Source: Devosia nitrariae (GTDB taxonomy: Bacteria; Pseudomonadota; Alphaproteobacteria; Rhizobiales; Devosiaceae). From it: a DNA stretch of 64,000 nucleotides. Both the position numbers and the translations under genes were made by a program. Numbering within the stretch: position 1 is the stretch's first letter; the number at the start of each line of letters is the position of its first letter. The notes beneath the pieces were generated by a model. It was not told the DNA's origin and made no database searches. It saw only the letters and a list, made by a program, of their open reading frames with translations. The stretch lies in the NCBI RefSeq assembly GCF_030160115.1, contig NZ_BSNS01000015.1, forward strand, positions 79,053 through 143,052, in the 5' to 3' direction. Of the stretch, positions 10,064 to 18,783 are shown piece after piece.

Positions 10064-10648
10064 ATGTCAAAAGCAAAAGTTCCGGCACCGCACGCGGGCC
10101 CTGCCGGTCGTCCGGCGGGGCCCCTGGCGTGCCTCCTCGCCGTGTTCTGCCTGCTAGCGGCGATGGTTGCGCCCGTCCTTGCCCAGGACAACCCCAGTGG
10201 TCTGCCGCTGCCGCGCTTCGCCACCACGCGCTCGACGCCCATCAACGTGCGCGTCGGCCCGGGCACGCGCTACGATATCTCCTGGATTTACGTCAAGGAG
10301 GGCGTGCCGGTCGAAATCATCCAGGAATTCGATACCTGGCGACGCATTCGCGACGTCGATGGCTCGGAGGGTTGGGTGCACCAGAACCTGCTTTCGGGCG
10401 ACCGCGCCGCCTACATTGCCCCGTGGGATGCGACAATCGAGGTGCCGCTGCTGCCTGACAGGAACGAGGAAGCGTCAGCCCGGGCAATCCTCGCATCCGG
10501 CTTTCGCGTCGACCTTTCCGAGTGCGACGGGTCCTGGTGCGAGGTGAGCGCAACCCATAGACCCGAGGGCGAGCGCGCCGCGACCTATCATGGCTACGTG
10601 CGCCAGGATCAGCTTTGGGGCGTCTACCGGACCGAAGTGTTCGACTGA
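10064..10648 (+). CDS. Exported SH3b-domain protein
   Basis: A 194-residue exported protein with a signal sequence (CLLAVFCLLAAMVAPVLAQ). A bacterial SH3 domain follows around residues 55-105 (INVRVGPGTRYDISWIYV, then WRRIRDVDGSEGWVHQNLLS). A second, weaker SH3-like unit occupies the C-terminal half, with a Cys pair in LSECDGSWCEV. Such proteins usually bind peptidoglycan or envelope partners. The start is at MSKAKVPAP; the longer upstream reading is not signal-peptide-like. Confidence 0.8.
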   Translation: MSKAKVPAPHAGPAGRPAGPLACLLAVFCLLAAMVAPVLAQDNPSGLPLPRFATTRSTPINVRVGPGTRYDISWIYVKEGVPVEIIQEFDTWRRIRDVDGSEGWVHQNLLSGDRAAYIAPWDATIEVPLLPDRNEEASARAILASGFRVDLSECDGSWCEVSATHRPEGERAATYHGYVRQDQLWGVYRTEVFD

Positions 10649-10663
10649 GGGGCCCAACCTCGC

Positions 10664-11504
10664 TCAATCGGCCCGCATCAGCGCCTCGGTTTCCGCCCGT
10701 TGGTGCTTGAGGCGCAGGTCGTCGGGCTGTTTGGGACAGGAGGCGCAATAGACGCGCGGCTCGATGAGATAGTCGAGGCAGCAGCCCTTGCGAGCGATGA
10801 TCAGCGCCTCACACCCGTCGGCGAGCATGATGGAATCGAGAGCGCCCTGTCCTGTCAGATCCATGGCTGCCAGCCATCGCTCGCACCAGCCGTGCAGCGT
10901 TGCCGACGCAAGCTCCGGGCGCTTGCGCTGGGCGAAGGTCACGAGCCCCAGCATGCGGTCGGCGAGGAGCCGCAGCGCCGGAACGCGCTTCAGCCTGGCG
11001 ATGGCGTTGATTTCGAGGAGAAGATCGTCGGCCAGTGACCGCAGTTGCGCTCCGGCCTGCGCGATCATCTCGTTCTCGCTGAGGCCTGCTATCGGATAGC
11101 CCGCGATGCGATAACCGTCGGCATGGATACCGGCGCAGTGCTGGCTCATCGTCGAAAGATCGGCAAGCACGCCGCCAAAATGCACACCAACGAAAGCGAG
11201 ATAGGCCGGCTGCCAGAGGAGGTTCGTCCGCCCAGAGCGGCGCCCCGGCCTCGGGATATTGCCGCGCCAGTGCCTCATGCAATGCGTGCAGCACTGCCCG
11301 ATTGTCGGTTCCCGGCGCATACCAGCCGGCTGGCGATTCGCCGACCTCGCCCTCTAGAAAGCCCGTCACCCGCCGCGCCAGTCCGATCAGGTCCTGGGGC
11401 GGCCCAACGGCAGGGCTCGTCTCGTGAAAGGGGAGTTGCGCGGTCAAATCGGTGCTGGTGCCAGAACTTGATAAGCTGATACTGGCGCTCAGCTTCAAAT
11501 GCAA
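10664..11504 (-). pseudogene. FhuF-like siderophore-iron reductase, broken by a frameshift
   Basis: The C-terminal part (10664 to about 11237) has the FhuF signature GCCLDYLIEPRVYCASCPK, that is C-C-x10-C-x2-C for a 2Fe-2S centre. The matching N-terminal part (about 11504 to 11238) continues in another frame and ends in YPEAGAPLWA. The next family segment, RTNLLWQPAYLAFVGVH, begins in the new frame at about 11235. Restoring two bases in the GGGCGGACG tract would join them as LWARTNLLWQP. Either the gene is inactivated or the assembly has an error there. The true start is unclear; only TTG codons are available. Confidence 0.75.
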
Positions 11505-11556
11505 CCCGCGTCGACTGCCGCTGGGCCATTGACCCGGCGGCCATTGTTTGGCCAGG

Positions 11557-11658
11557 GCGTTTTCAGCAAAGTGGATACCACTTTTGCGGTTCGAAAACGC
11601 GAGAATTCAACGATTTGGAGCTCCCGTTCCGGTCCAATCGGAACGGGAAGAGCTCTAG
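11557..11658. repeat. Bipartite palindromic repeat, type 1
   Basis: Module 1 pairs GCGTTTTC with GAAAACGC around an inner hairpin (AAAGTGG.TACCACTTT). Module 2 pairs CCCGTTCCG with CGGAACGGG. It ends in GAGCTCTAG, whose CTA is the reverse-strand TAG stop of aqpZ. Confidence 0.85.
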
Positions 11659-12320
11659 GCCGTGGCCACCTTGAGCACCCTGAGACGGAAGAGCAGGGCG
11701 CCCAGCACTGCGCCAACCGCGGGCGCGACGATGAAGAGCCAGAGCTGGACGAGCGCCTGGCCGCCTGCCAGAACCGCCGGCCCGAAGCTGCGTGCCGGAT
11801 TGACCGAGACGCCCGTGACCTGGATGCCGACGAGGTGGATGGCCGCCAGGGTCAGCCCGATGGCGAGCCCGGCGAATCCCGGTGCCGAGCCTTGCCCCGT
11901 CGCCCCGAGGATGACGATGACGAAGATCGCGGTAAAGACGATCTCGAAGATCAGGGCTGCGACCAGCGAGTATTCTCCGAGGTACCCCGGCCCCCATCCG
12001 TTCTGCCCGAGATTGGCGTTGCTGCCGACGATCGCCAGCAGGATCAGCGCGCCGACGAGTGCCCCGGCGAACTGGGCGATCCAGTACATGACCATCTCAT
12101 TGGCGCTCATCCGCCCGTCGATGAAGGCTGCGAGGCTTACCGCCGGATTGACGTGGCACCCGGAGATCGGGCCGATTCCGTAGGCCATCGCGACGATTGC
12201 GAGGCCGAAAGCCACCGCGATGCCGACCTGACCGATATGGTCGCCGCCGAGCACAGCCGCGCCGCACCCCACGAGCACAAGCACCGCCGTGCCGATGAAT
12301 TCCGCTGCAAGTTTGTTCAT
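11655..12320 (-). CDS. aqpZ: Aquaporin Z
   Basis: A water channel of the MIP family, 221 residues with six predicted membrane helices. Both NPA half-helix motifs are present (GCHVNPAVSLAAF and VSVNPARSFGP). The aromatic/arginine filter Arg follows the second NPA, as expected for a water-selective channel. The start MNKLAAEFIGTAVLVL is the standard one. The TAG stop lies inside the terminal inverted repeat of an intergenic palindromic element. Confidence 0.95.
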   Translation of the reverse strand: MNKLAAEFIGTAVLVLVGCGAAVLGGDHIGQVGIAVAFGLAIVAMAYGIGPISGCHVNPAVSLAAFIDGRMSANEMVMYWIAQFAGALVGALILLAIVGSNANLGQNGWGPGYLGEYSLVAALIFEIVFTAIFVIVILGATGQGSAPGFAGLAIGLTLAAIHLVGIQVTGVSVNPARSFGPAVLAGGQALVQLWLFIVAPAVGAVLGALLFRLRVLKVATA

Positions 12321-12522
12321 GGCAATTCGTCCCCAAGCAAGCTTCCCAAGACCCCTCCGAGCGAATCAGAAGGCACACAGAAGACGTTCTTCCTGCACAA
12401 ACCGCTGTGCAAGAACGAAAATACAAGAAGATGATCGCGCGGTGGATAAGCCGTCGCGCGACGCCCGGCATGCGCTCCGCATCGCCGGCTGTTGCGGCTC
12501 ACCGGCCAGTCGCGAAAGCCGC

Positions 12523-12562
12523 TTGACATGCTGTCGTAGTGTGCTACCAATATAGCACACTA
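12523..12562 (+). promoter_or_regulatory. Promoter with overlapping GntR/YtrA-type operator
   Basis: A perfect -35 box TTGACA is at 12523-12528, and a weak -10 (TACCAA) follows 16 bp later. A perfect inverted repeat, TAGTGTGCTA-ccaata-TAGCACACTA, spans 12537-12562 and covers the spacer, the -10 and the transcription start region. GntR proteins of the YtrA subfamily bind such GTGT/ACAC palindromes, so autorepression of the downstream operon is inferred. Confidence 0.7.
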
Positions 12563-12576
12563 TGCAGGCAGTACAC

Positions 12577-12957
12577 ATGGACGACTTCCACACAGGCCAG
12601 CCGATCTTCGTTCAGATCCGTCAGCGACTGATCGAGATGATTCTGCAGCGCGCTGTGGCCGAGGGCGAGGCCCTTCCATCCGTGCGGCAGATCTCGGCCG
12701 ACCTGTCGGTCAACCCGTTGACTGTCACCAAGGCCTTCGAGGCGCTGGTCGATATCGGCGTCGTCGAAAAGCGAAGGGGGTTGGGGATGTTCGTCAAGCA
12801 GGGCGCTCGCGCGCTGTTGATGGCGCACGAGCGCGAGAAGTTCTTGAACGAGGAGTGGCCGCGCATAGCAGCGCAGATCACCGCCCTCGAGCTTGATGTC
12901 GAAAAGCTGTTGTCGAAGGCCGAAAGGCCCGAGAGCAAGGGGTCCGAAAATGAATAA
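12577..12957 (+). CDS. GntR-family regulator, YtrA subfamily
   Basis: A short 126-residue regulator with an N-terminal winged helix (IFVQIRQRLIEMI, then LPSVRQISADLSVNPLTVTK) and only a brief C-terminal helix. It has no ligand-binding domain, which is the YtrA layout. Its last 8 bp overlap the ABC ATPase start, making a three-gene operon it probably controls through the palindrome just upstream. Start choice: ATG 12577 gives the usual N-terminus; an ATG at 12562 overlaps the operator and would leave almost no leader. Confidence 0.9.
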   Translation: MDDFHTGQPIFVQIRQRLIEMILQRAVAEGEALPSVRQISADLSVNPLTVTKAFEALVDIGVVEKRRGLGMFVKQGARALLMAHEREKFLNEEWPRIAAQITALELDVEKLLSKAERPESKGSENE

Positions 12958-13834
12958 CGCTGAAATCATCATCTCCGCGCAGGGACTGCGCAAGAGCTTT
13001 GGTCGCAAGGAAGTCCTGCACGGGCTCGACTTCGAGGTGCCCGCCGGGCGCATCTACGGGCTGGTCGGTCACAACGGGGCAGGCAAGACCACGACGCTCA
13101 ACGCCGTGCTCGGCCTCACCAACTGCGAAGGCACCATCCGCGTCCTTGGCGAGGATCCTTTTGCCAGGCGTGCCCAACTGATGGAGAACGTCGCCTTCAT
13201 CTCGGACGTGGCCAGCCTGCCGCGGTTCCTGAGGGTCCGCGAGCTTTTCGCGCTTCTGAGCAATATCCACCCGAACTTTTCCCAGGAGAAGGCCCGTTCC
13301 TTCCTCGAGGGCACCGACATCCGGATGGATGCCAAGATCAAGCACCTCTCAAAGGGCATGATTGCGCAACTGCACCTGGCAGTCGTCATGGCGATCGATG
13401 CCAAGCTCCTCGTTCTCGACGAGCCGACGCTCGGCCTCGACATCTCCTACCGCAAGCGCTTCTACCGTCGCTTGCTCGAGGACTACATGACCGAGGAGCG
13501 CACGCTCCTCATCACCACCCACCAGGTTGACGAGATCGAGTTCATGCTCTCCGACATCATGTTCATGCGCGATGGCGAGATCATCCTCCACATGCAGATG
13601 GAATCGGTGAACGAGAAGTTCAGCCAGCTCGTCGTCACCGATCAGGTCAAGGTCGCCAGCGCCCGCTCGCTGGGGCCGGTCTACGAGGAGACCCGCTTCG
13701 GCCAGACGGTGATGATCTTCGACGGGGCCGATCGTGGCGAGCTCGAGAAGCTCGGGCAGGTCTCGACCCCGAGCATCTCCGATCTCTTCGTCGCGCTCAT
13801 GCAGCGCCCGACCGCCAATCCGAGTGCCGCGTGA
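12950..13834 (+). CDS. ABC transporter ATP-binding protein (YtrB-like)
   Basis: An ATPase subunit of 294 residues with Walker A GHNGAGKTT, a Q-loop replaced by FISDVASLP, signature LSKGM in place of LSGGQ, Walker B LLVLDEPTLGLD and the H-loop TTHQVDE. The atypical signature is seen in YtrB-type exporters linked to GntR/YtrA regulators. It partners the permease that begins in its stop codon. The substrate is unknown; homologous systems respond to cell-wall-active compounds, which is only suggestive here. Confidence 0.9.
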   Translation: MNNAEIIISAQGLRKSFGRKEVLHGLDFEVPAGRIYGLVGHNGAGKTTTLNAVLGLTNCEGTIRVLGEDPFARRAQLMENVAFISDVASLPRFLRVRELFALLSNIHPNFSQEKARSFLEGTDIRMDAKIKHLSKGMIAQLHLAVVMAIDAKLLVLDEPTLGLDISYRKRFYRRLLEDYMTEERTLLITTHQVDEIEFMLSDIMFMRDGEIILHMQMESVNEKFSQLVVTDQVKVASARSLGPVYEETRFGQTVMIFDGADRGELEKLGQVSTPSISDLFVALMQRPTANPSAA

Positions 13835-14724
13835 TGAAAGCCTTCTTCGCCCTCGTCCACCGCGAACTCCTCGAACACCGCGGCGCCTTCCTCGTGGCGC
13901 CGCTCGCGCTCATTGGCATTCTCTTTACCATGATCGTGCTGGCCTATGTCTCGGGCCGGCTCAACTTCGAGCTTGCCGCCATGGTCAACCCCCCGGCGCT
14001 GCGCGTCTTCGAGGTCGGGTTCCTCGGCTTTGCCGTCGCCTGGTGGCTCTACCTGCTTGGCGTTCTGTTCTTCTATTGCGCCGACGGCTTCTCGGCCGAC
14101 AAGCGCAACAACTCCATGCTCTTCTGGAAGTCCATGCCCCAGTCGGACTTCAAGATACTCCTGGCCAAGTTCGGCGCTGCTACGGCGCTCTTTCCGGGCC
14201 TCATCTACGCGGCCGCGCTCGTATGCGGGGTGATCGTCTATGTCCTGACCCTCATTATGGTCTCGGTAGGCGGCGAGGACATGGGCACCTTCATCCTCGG
14301 GGCCGTGCGCGCTTATCTCTCCATCGCAGGCGGCATCCTCGTGGCGCTCGCCGCCTCGATCCTGTGGTTCGCGCCGTTCTTTGCCTGGGTCGGCGCGCTT
14401 TCCACGATCGTCGGGCGCTGGAGTGTGCCGCTCTCGATCCTCGTACCTCTCCTGGCCGCAGGCATCGAGAACATGTATGTGAGCGGTCCCGCGCCGGAGG
14501 GCGGCTGGATCTGGAGCTATCTGTCGTACCGGGTCGATTTCCCCATTAACGAGGAAGGTTATCTGCGGTCCTGGTTCATGAGCGGCGAGCGGTTCGACGT
14601 CTACCAGTTCACTCTCGATCTCGTCGGCCGCACGGACTGGATGCAGGTTGTCCTCGGCCTCGCCTTCGCACTCGTCGCTATCTTCGCGGCCAGCGAATAC
14701 CGCCGCCGGACTATCGATAACTAG
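13834..14724 (+). CDS. ABC transporter permease
   Basis: A 296-residue integral membrane protein with about six hydrophobic segments, starting MKAFFALVHRELLEHRGAF. This is typical of ABC-2-type permeases that pair with YtrB-like ATPases. The ATG overlaps the ATPase TGA (ATGA), so the two are translationally coupled. A large loop after the fourth segment holds a Trp-rich stretch (GGWIWSYLSYRVDF). The TAG stop is part of the CTAGAGC end of a palindromic repeat. Confidence 0.85.
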   Translation: MKAFFALVHRELLEHRGAFLVAPLALIGILFTMIVLAYVSGRLNFELAAMVNPPALRVFEVGFLGFAVAWWLYLLGVLFFYCADGFSADKRNNSMLFWKSMPQSDFKILLAKFGAATALFPGLIYAAALVCGVIVYVLTLIMVSVGGEDMGTFILGAVRAYLSIAGGILVALAASILWFAPFFAWVGALSTIVGRWSVPLSILVPLLAAGIENMYVSGPAPEGGWIWSYLSYRVDFPINEEGYLRSWFMSGERFDVYQFTLDLVGRTDWMQVVLGLAFALVAIFAASEYRRRTIDN

Positions 14725-14828
14725 AGCGTTTTCAGCAAAAGTGGACACCACTTTTGCGGTTCGAAAACGCGCCGGTTCAAGGACTTAGAGCTCACGTTCC
14801 GATCCAATCGGAACGTGAAAAGCTCTAG
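14721..14828. repeat. Bipartite palindromic repeat, type 1
   Basis: Clean example bounded by CTAGAGC and GCTCTAG. Module 1 pairs GCGTTTTC with GAAAACGC around AAAAGTGG/CCACTTTT. Module 2 pairs ACGTTCCGAT with ATCGGAACGT around CCA. The first CTAG contains the stop codon of the ABC permease. Confidence 0.9.
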
Positions 14829-14882
14829 AGGCTGGCTGCCTCCCCTCGAAAGGGAGGGAGCGCTCGGCGTCGGAGCACGTCG

Positions 14883-16190
14883 TCACACCTTGACGGCGTG
14901 CTCCACTCGCCCCTCCTCCCCGAAAATCCTGAGGTAGCGCGCGATTTCGGCCGGCTCGCCCGTTGCCTTGGCCGGGTTGTCCGAAAGCTTGACCGCAGGG
15001 CGTCCATTGGCTTCGGAAACCTTGATGACGATGGAGATGGGGTCGAGCCCGGGGTTGGGCTCGGGTGCGCACCCTTCGAAGTCGTTGGTCAAATTCGTGC
15101 CCCAGCCGAAGGCCATGCGCACGCGGCCGCTGAAATGCAGGTACGCGTCCTCGATCATGTCGACGTCGAGTCCGTCCGAGAAGATCAGAAGCTTTTCGCG
15201 CGGGTCTCGCCCGCGTTCCTTCCAGAAGCGGATGATGCGCTCGCCCCCTTCGATCGCCGGAGCGCTGTCCGGCCTGAAGCCGGTCCAGTCCGCCACCCAG
15301 TCCGGCGCATCCCTGAGGAACGCGTCCGTGCCGAAGGAATCGGGCAGAACGATCAGGAGATTGCCGCCATAGTAGCTGCGCCAGTCCTGCAGCACCCGGT
15401 AGGGAGCCTCGCGCAGTTCCTCCTCCGATCGGGCCAGCGCCGCCAGCACCATGGGCAACTCGTGCGCGTTGGTGCCGAGCGCCTCGAGGTCGGTGTCCAT
15501 GGCGAGCTTGACATTGGAGGTGCCGGTGAGGTTCTCCCCGATCCCCTCCTTGAGGGCCTCAACGCACCAGCGCTGCCAGAGGAAGGAATGCCGCCGGCGC
15601 GTGCCGAAGTCGGAGATCTTGATATCCGGCAGGTGCGCGAGCCGTTCGACCTTCTCCCACATCTTGGCCTTTGCCCGCGCATAGAGCACGTCGAGGGTGA
15701 ACGGCCCGTAGGCCTTCATGGCTGCGCGCGAGCGCAATTCGTTGATGATGGCAAGGGCCGGAATTTCCCACATGGTGGTTTCCACCCACTTGCCGGGGAA
15801 CTCGAGGAGGAACTGTCCGTCGCGTTTTTCCAGCCGGTATTCGGGTAGCTGGAAGTCCTCCAGCCAGCGCAGGAATGCTGGCGAAAAGATGCGCTTGCTG
15901 CCGTAAAAGCTGTTGCCCGCCAGCCAGATCATCTCTTTCTTGGTGAAGCGCACGGTCCTGGCATGGTCGAGTTGGGCGCGCAGTTCCTCGATGTCGATTT
16001 CCTCGGCGAGCTTCACCGACCGCGTGCGGTTGATGAGCGAGAAGGTCGCATCGACGTCGCGGTAAAGCCCCCAGATCATCTGCAGCATCAGGAGCTTGTA
16101 GAAGTCCGTATCCAGAAGCGAGCGGACGATTGGGTCGAGCTTGAAGGTGTGGTTGTAGACCCGCCGTGCGATGTCGGTATAGGTGGCCAT
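14883..16190 (-). CDS. pncB: Nicotinate phosphoribosyltransferase
   Basis: NAD salvage enzyme joining nicotinate to PRPP. The 435-residue length and the motifs match Pnc[18 protein letters not shown] near the N-terminus, [32 protein letters not shown] followed by HELP (the His that is phosphorylated), and IFSDGLDVD in the PRPP site. It is a single gene on the minus strand, separated from the ABC operon by a palindromic repeat. Start ATG at 16190. Confidence 0.96.
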   Translation of the reverse strand: MATYTDIARRVYNHTFKLDPIVRSLLDTDFYKLLMLQMIWGLYRDVDATFSLINRTRSVKLAEEIDIEELRAQLDHARTVRFTKKEMIWLAGNSFYGSKRIFSPAFLRWLEDFQLPEYRLEKRDGQFLLEFPGKWVETTMWEIPALAIINELRSRAAMKAYGPFTLDVLYARAKAKMWEKVERLAHLPDIKISDFGTRRRHSFLWQRWCVEALKEGIGENLTGTSNVKLAMDTDLEALGTNAHELPMVLAALARSEEELREAPYRVLQDWRSYYGGNLLIVLPDSFGTDAFLRDAPDWVADWTGFRPDSAPAIEGGERIIRFWKERGRDPREKLLIFSDGLDVDMIEDAYLHFSGRVRMAFGWGTNLTNDFEGCAPEPNPGLDPISIVIKVSEANGRPAVKLSDNPAKATGEPAEIARYLRIFGEEGRVEHAVKV

Positions 16191-16306
16191 CGGAGGAACT
16201 CTTTATTGCCAGCAGCGCTTGTTAGCGCGCCGATGGAGGAATTGCTAGGCGGCGGGGAACCACGCCTGCCGTCGGTGGTTGACCGCCGGTCATCAGGAGA
16301 GCCGCA

Positions 16307-16858
16307 GTGCAGCTCGATATCCGTCCGCTGACGCCTGACCTCTGGCCCGCCCTCGTCGATCTCTTCGGCGAACGCGGCGCCGTCAACGGCTGTTGGTGCA
16401 TGTATGGCCGCATCGGCGCGGCCTATCACAAGCGCCCGCCGTCCGCCAACAAGACCGATTTCCATAAAATCGTCGCCGACGGCCCTCCGCCCGGTCTCCT
16501 CGCCTTCGAGGGCGAGCTGCCCGTCGGCTGGTGCCAGGTGACCCCGCGCGATGCCGTTCCCTGGCTCGATCGGGTCTGGCGTTTGAAGCGCGTCGACGAT
16601 CTGCCGGTCTGGTCGCTCTCCTGCCTTTATATCCGCATCGGCTACCGGCGAAGCCGCATCGCCACGCGTCTCATCGCGGCGGCCATCGACGCGGCCCGCG
16701 CCGCCGGCGCTCCGGCGCTCGAAGCCTACCCTCTCGACGGCCAGCTCTCTCCCAGCGCCACCGGCACCGGCTACGCCTCGACCTTCGCCCGGCTCGGGTT
16801 CAAGGAGATCGCAAGGCGGTCGCCCGAGCGGCCGATCATGCGGTATGCCCTGCCCTAG
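16307..16858 (+). CDS. GNAT-family N-acetyltransferase
   Basis: A 183-residue protein with the GNAT fold. The acetyl-CoA site is the YIRIGYRRSRIATRLIAAAI strand-helix, and a C-terminal ARLGFKEIARR strand follows. The N-terminal NGCWCMYGRIG stretch is typical of a subgroup with a Cys-rich front end. The substrate cannot be predicted. The start is a GTG that follows the pncB divergent region. The TAG stop belongs to the CTAGAGC end of a palindromic repeat. Confidence 0.8.
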   Translation: MQLDIRPLTPDLWPALVDLFGERGAVNGCWCMYGRIGAAYHKRPPSANKTDFHKIVADGPPPGLLAFEGELPVGWCQVTPRDAVPWLDRVWRLKRVDDLPVWSLSCLYIRIGYRRSRIATRLIAAAIDAARAAGAPALEAYPLDGQLSPSATGTGYASTFARLGFKEIARRSPERPIMRYALP

Positions 16859-16962
16859 AGCTCTTCCCGTTCCGATTGAATCGGAACGAAGCTCTCCAAA
16901 TTGTTGGATCATCGCGTTTTCGAACAGCAAAGTGGTGTCCACTTTTGCTGAAAACGCTCTGG
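16855..16962. repeat. Bipartite palindromic repeat, type 1, reverse orientation
   Basis: Begins CTAGAGC and ends GCTCTGG. Module 2 comes first on this strand (CGTTCCGAT/ATCGGAACG around TGA), followed by module 1 with CGCGTTTTCG and GAAAACGC. It donates the TAG stop of the acetyltransferase. Confidence 0.85.
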
Positions 16963-17023
16963 TTTCAGGGGAAGTACTCCCCGGCGGATTGATCGCGCAG
17001 CCAACCTGCCTTCCAATCGCGTC

Positions 17024-17602
17024 ATGGATCCGGATCGAACCCAGATAGACGTGCGCCGGCCGTGGCAGGGGCAAGAATTGATCTTCCTTCTCGGCCCGGG
17101 CGGAGTGGGAAAGTCCACCCTCGGACGTGAGCTCGCAAAGCGTCTGAGTTGGCCGCATATCGACCTCGACCTGGAGTTCTGCGAGAGCTTCGGCGAGATC
17201 GGCGGATTCATCGGCACGCATGGCTATGAGCGCTACCGCGCCGAGAACCTCGACCTCGCTTTCAGCCTGACCGCGTCGATCGATCGTCCAACGCTATTCG
17301 TGACCTCGTCGGGCTTCCTGGCCGCTCGAGCCGGAACGCGCGACTATGCGCAAGCCCGCCAGCTGGTCAGCACGGGCTATGGGCTGGTGCTGTTGCCTTC
17401 CCTCGACATCGAGATTGCCACACCACTGGTGGTCGCGCGGCAGTTGTCCCGCGGTTTTGGCCTGGAGCGTGCGACGGAAGACCGGAAATTCCGCGAGCGG
17501 TTCGACATCTACCGGCGGGAAGGTGACGTGCTGGTGGTATCGATGGAGCCGCCGGACCAGATCGCTTCAGCCGTTGAGCAGGCGATCCACCAGAAAACCT
17601 GA
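17024..17602 (+). CDS. Shikimate kinase-like P-loop kinase
   Basis: A 192-residue protein with Walker A GPGGVGKST, DLDLEF in the position of the shikimate kinase D-x-D motif, and a C-terminal RKFRERFDIYRREGD helix like the lid/R-x9-Y region of AroK. The GG-R substrate motif is not obvious (TSSGFLAAR instead), so the substrate may differ from shikimate. It is a lone gene not linked to aroB, the usual partner. A helix-turn-helix, found in benzoyl-CoA-type relatives, is absent. Confidence 0.7.
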   Translation: MDPDRTQIDVRRPWQGQELIFLLGPGGVGKSTLGRELAKRLSWPHIDLDLEFCESFGEIGGFIGTHGYERYRAENLDLAFSLTASIDRPTLFVTSSGFLAARAGTRDYAQARQLVSTGYGLVLLPSLDIEIATPLVVARQLSRGFGLERATEDRKFRERFDIYRREGDVLVVSMEPPDQIASAVEQAIHQKT

Positions 17603-17717
17603 AGAGGTGCCTACGTCGCTGGCGCGACTACGGCGCGACAGCCTTCGCCAGTGCCTTCCGCAAACCTCGTGGCTGCCTCGAGGGCTTGCCGAGCCGAAGC
17701 TGCGCAGCAGCGAAGGC

Positions 17718-17793
17718 TGGTGGAGCCAAGCGGGATCGAACCGCTGACCTCCTGCATGCCATGCAGGCGCTCTCCCAGCTGAGCTATGGCCCC
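17718..17793 (-). tRNA. tRNA-Ala (anticodon GGC)
   Basis: Full cloverleaf on the minus strand. The acceptor GGGGCCA pairs with TGGCTCC and is followed by encoded ACCA. The D-arm is AGCTCAGCTGGGAGAGC, the anticodon stem CCTGC/GCAGG encloses loop ATGGCAT (anticodon GGC), and the T-loop is GGTTCGATCCC. In alphaproteobacteria a tRNA-Ala near the TIGR02300 gene and aroA is common. Confidence 0.96.
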
Positions 17794-17975
17794 ATTTCCT
17801 TGGGAACGCTTGGCGGAGCAGGGCTCCCGTCCAAAGCGTGGCGCAACCTAGTGAAGGTTGAACCAAATCGCAAGAGCCAATTTCGGCTCTTTTTGCCCTC
17901 CGCCGGTCTGTGGAAAACCGGGCGGAAACGACTGACTTTAGGCACCTGAGAGGATGCGAGGACGGGTCAGGCCGA

Positions 17976-18062
17976 GGCGAAAACCGTGAACTTCGAGAAC
18001 CGGAACGGAGCGTACCTGGAGGTACGAGAGCACCGGAAGCGCAGAAGTTCGCGGTTTGCGCC
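17976..18062. other. 87-bp imperfect palindrome, possible structured RNA
   Basis: The left arm GGCGAAAACCGTGAACTTC can pair with the right arm GAAGTTCGCGGTTTGCGCC at about 17 of 19 positions. Inside are a second stem (CGTACC/GGTACG) and ACCGG/CCGG pieces. It lies just past the 3' end of the TIGR02300 gene and before the tRNA-Ala gene, both minus strand. No T-run follows on either strand, so it is not a simple terminator. It shares no core with the dispersed repeats. Confidence 0.45.
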
Positions 18063-18086
18063 CGGCATCACCCGCCCGCGCGCCTC

Positions 18087-18482
18087 TCAGCGTTCGTCGT
18101 CGCTGGGGACGTCGATATCGAAGTCCTCGTTCTCGTCGTCCTCGTCCTCAAGGAAAACGTCCTCGTCGTCCTCGCCCAGGTCCTCGTCGACCTCGACGTC
18201 CTCGACATCGGGGATGTCGTCCTCGGCCCCTTCCTCGGCGTCGGCCTCTTCGAGAGAGATCACCTCGGGCGCTGCCGCGTCCTCGGTTTCCTCTTCTTCC
18301 GTCTCTTCCTGGGCTGCGACCGGGCGGGCCGGCGCGACCTTGGTCAAGACTGCCTGCTCGAAGAACGAGCGAGGATAGGATTTGCCTGTATAGGGAGAAA
18401 CGATCGGGTCCTGGTTGAGGTCGTAGAACTTCTTGCCAGTATCCGGATCAGTCCGCTTGGTGCCGCGTTCGTCGTTGGACAC
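18087..18482 (-). CDS. TIGR02300-family acidic protein (FYDLN motif)
   Basis: A 131-residue protein of unknown function restricted largely to alphaproteobacteria. The N-terminal 40 residues hold the signature GTKRTDPDTGKKFYDLNQDP and IVSPYTGKSYP. The rest is a low-complexity Glu/Asp tail. The homologous start normally carries CP-type cysteines near GTKRxCP, and here that Cys is Asp. GTG 18482 is chosen because AGAGGA lies 8 nt upstream. It diverges from the aroA-like gene, with about 300 bp of intergenic DNA (18483-18783) where I see nothing else but presumed promoters. Confidence 0.88.
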   Translation of the reverse strand: MSNDERGTKRTDPDTGKKFYDLNQDPIVSPYTGKSYPRSFFEQAVLTKVAPARPVAAQEETEEEETEDAAAPEVISLEEADAEEGAEDDIPDVEDVEVDEDLGEDDEDVFLEDEDDENEDFDIDVPSDDER

Positions 18483-18783
18483 TCTCAATATCCTCTTTGC
18501 GTGATTGCGCTCGCCCCACGCCGCCGCACTTCAAAAGGTCGTAGGGCGTATAATATCGATCCGCCAACTGCGCCTTGGCCAGCCAGCCCGGGCCCCGCCC
18601 GTTTCGGTCAGTCCGGTTAGGGCCAAACAATTCCCCTGTCAAACCGAAAATGAACGCCGCAGTTCCTTGGGCGCAGCGCGCAATTGCGGTTGAAAGCGCC
18701 CGTCGAGGTGGCGTCGGTCACAACCCTGTGTTAAGCGGCGCTGAGGTCATCTCCGCAACCTCTGCCAGTCACCACGCTCTTTC

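Noticed and set aside
18087..18330. Tandem GAGGAC-like repeats suggesting a satellite
   Set aside because: They are Glu/Asp codons of the acidic tail of the TIGR02300 protein, not an independent repeat.
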